The position numbers and the translations under genes were made by a program. A stretch of DNA of 64,000 nucleotides, taken from assembly GCF_017115105.1 (NCBI RefSeq), contig NZ_JABXKH010000048.1:1-64000 (forward strand), given 5' to 3'. Below the pieces are notes generated by a model. It ran no database searches and was not told the origin of the DNA. It was given only the letters and a program-made list of their open reading frames with translations. The DNA is from Nostoc sp. NMS2 (lineage in GTDB: Bacteria > Cyanobacteriota > Cyanobacteriia > Cyanobacteriales > Nostocaceae). This document shows positions 63,537 through 64,000 of this stretch, in pieces. The first letter of the stretch is position 1, and each line of letters begins with the position of its first letter.

Positions 63537-64000
63537 CTAATCAGTCGCTACACTGCCGAGGTAGTTACCTGCTGGCAGAGATGGGAAGCGGTTGTAAGGC
63601 ACAACATGTTCACCGAAGTAGCGGCTATATTCTGGGCTTTCGACTATTGCTTCTACAGCAGCCGACAAACCACTATCAGCTAGCAGCTGGTTATACTGGC
63701 GAATTTCTTCCTGAGTTGTGGGTGTACGCCCCAACAGGTGACGGAAAAGGAACTCAACCACCTTGGCATGAGGATAAGGTGACAAGAAGCGCTGACGATA
63801 GATTTCAGAACTAGCTAGTTCACGCACAAACTGCCGTACGGAAATTTCACCATTCTGGAGTTTGCTGTCTAGGTCAGTACGGCGGAAATTTTCAGGCACT
63901 TCAGCGCTAAATACATCCAATACCTGACAGTAAATAGCGTTGATTGCCTGTTGTGTTTCGGCTTGGTTTGCGCTTTCTGTTAGACGGTAAATGCGTGCAT
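63537..64000 (-). CDS. apcE: Phycobilisome core-membrane linker ApcE, C-terminal part
   Basis: The last 153 codons of apcE; the gene continues past the right edge of the window. The visible part is the end of a phycobilisome linker (REP/CpcG-like) repeat: RIYRLTESANQAETQQAINA, SAEVPENFRRTDLDSKLQNG, VRQFVRELASSEIYRQRFLS and VEFLFRHLLGRTPTTQEEIR. ApcE anchors the phycobilisome core to thylakoids and is a terminal emitter. The stop codon is supplied by a CCCTATT heptamer array. ApcE normally has two to four such repeats, so most of the gene lies outside. Confidence 0.95.
   Translation of the reverse strand, partial: ARIYRLTESANQAETQQAINAIYCQVLDVFSAEVPENFRRTDLDSKLQNGEISVRQFVRELASSEIYRQRFLSPYPHAKVVEFLFRHLLGRTPTTQEEIRQYNQLLADSGLSAAVEAIVESPEYSRYFGEHVVPYNRFPSLPAGNYLGSVATD

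Noticed and set aside
1-64000. tRNA and rRNA genes
   Set aside because: I scanned by eye for T-loop and anticodon-arm patterns and found none that fold convincingly; a tRNA-finding program would be decisive.

Overview
This 64-kb window comes from a filamentous, heterocyst-type cyanobacterium, most likely Nostoc/Anabaena. The gene content is clearly cyanobacterial: allophycocyanin genes apcE(part)-apcA-apcB-apcC, psbO, the sufR/sufBCDS cluster, grxC-gshB, sigF, a CrtW-type beta-carotene ketolase close to the Nostoc CrtW148 sequence, and an H-NOX/HNOBA-kinase pair. The non-coding DNA agrees: many GCGATCGC (HIP1) octamers, heptameric short tandem repeats (AATTACG, CCCAATG, CCCTATT and similar) and several dispersed palindromic repeats. 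I see no tRNA or rRNA gene, no multi-repeat CRISPR array and no intact transposase.

Layout. 0-10.3 kb: cobalamin genes (a CbiG-CobJ fusion; a riboswitch-controlled DUF1636-cobK pair), a flavin reductase, an acyl-CoA ligase and a BMP-type lipoprotein. A 137-bp MITE with perfect terminal repeats lies at 233-369 and an IS200/IS605-like end at about 8.4 kb. 10.3-17.5 kb: SemiSWEET, a B12-type radical SAM protein, a CPXCG protein, a SRPBCC protein, crtW, cofG and hflX. 17.9-24.3 kb: a PEP-CTERM-like surface protein, grxC-gshB, then ftsZ and ftsQ. 25.0-31.5 kb: a P-loop ATPase followed by a 1683-residue TPR/STAND/WD40 protein. 32.8-40 kb: psbO, sigF, a lipoprotein and small hypotheticals. 40.3-46.5 kb: sufR divergent from sufBCDS, with two CAAC-N6-GTTG SufR boxes between them. 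46.5-49 kb: a repeat-rich stretch with an RTX-like protein and broken nuclease genes. 49-53.6 kb: two adjacent membrane proteins, one Ig-like plus WD40 and one Ig-like on both sides of the membrane. 53.6-58.1 kb: a methyltransferase, ftsW, and the NO-sensing kinase/H-NOX pair. 58.4-61.4 kb: a heme-oxygenase-like diiron enzyme overlapping a methyltransferase, divergent from an Fe(II)/2OG-type oxygenase. 61.7-64 kb: the apc operon.

The parts most likely to hold undescribed biology are the STAND/WD40 operon with the related Ig/WD40 membrane pair 18 kb away, and the diiron-enzyme/methyltransferase/oxygenase locus. A second theme is repeat DNA entering genes: repeats sit in frame inside cbiG-cobJ, sufD and the oxygenase gene, and tandem repeats supply the stop codons of two genes. 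hflX appears to lack an ATG/GTG/TTG at its conserved start. All assignments come from reading the sequence and translated frames by eye; no database search was run.
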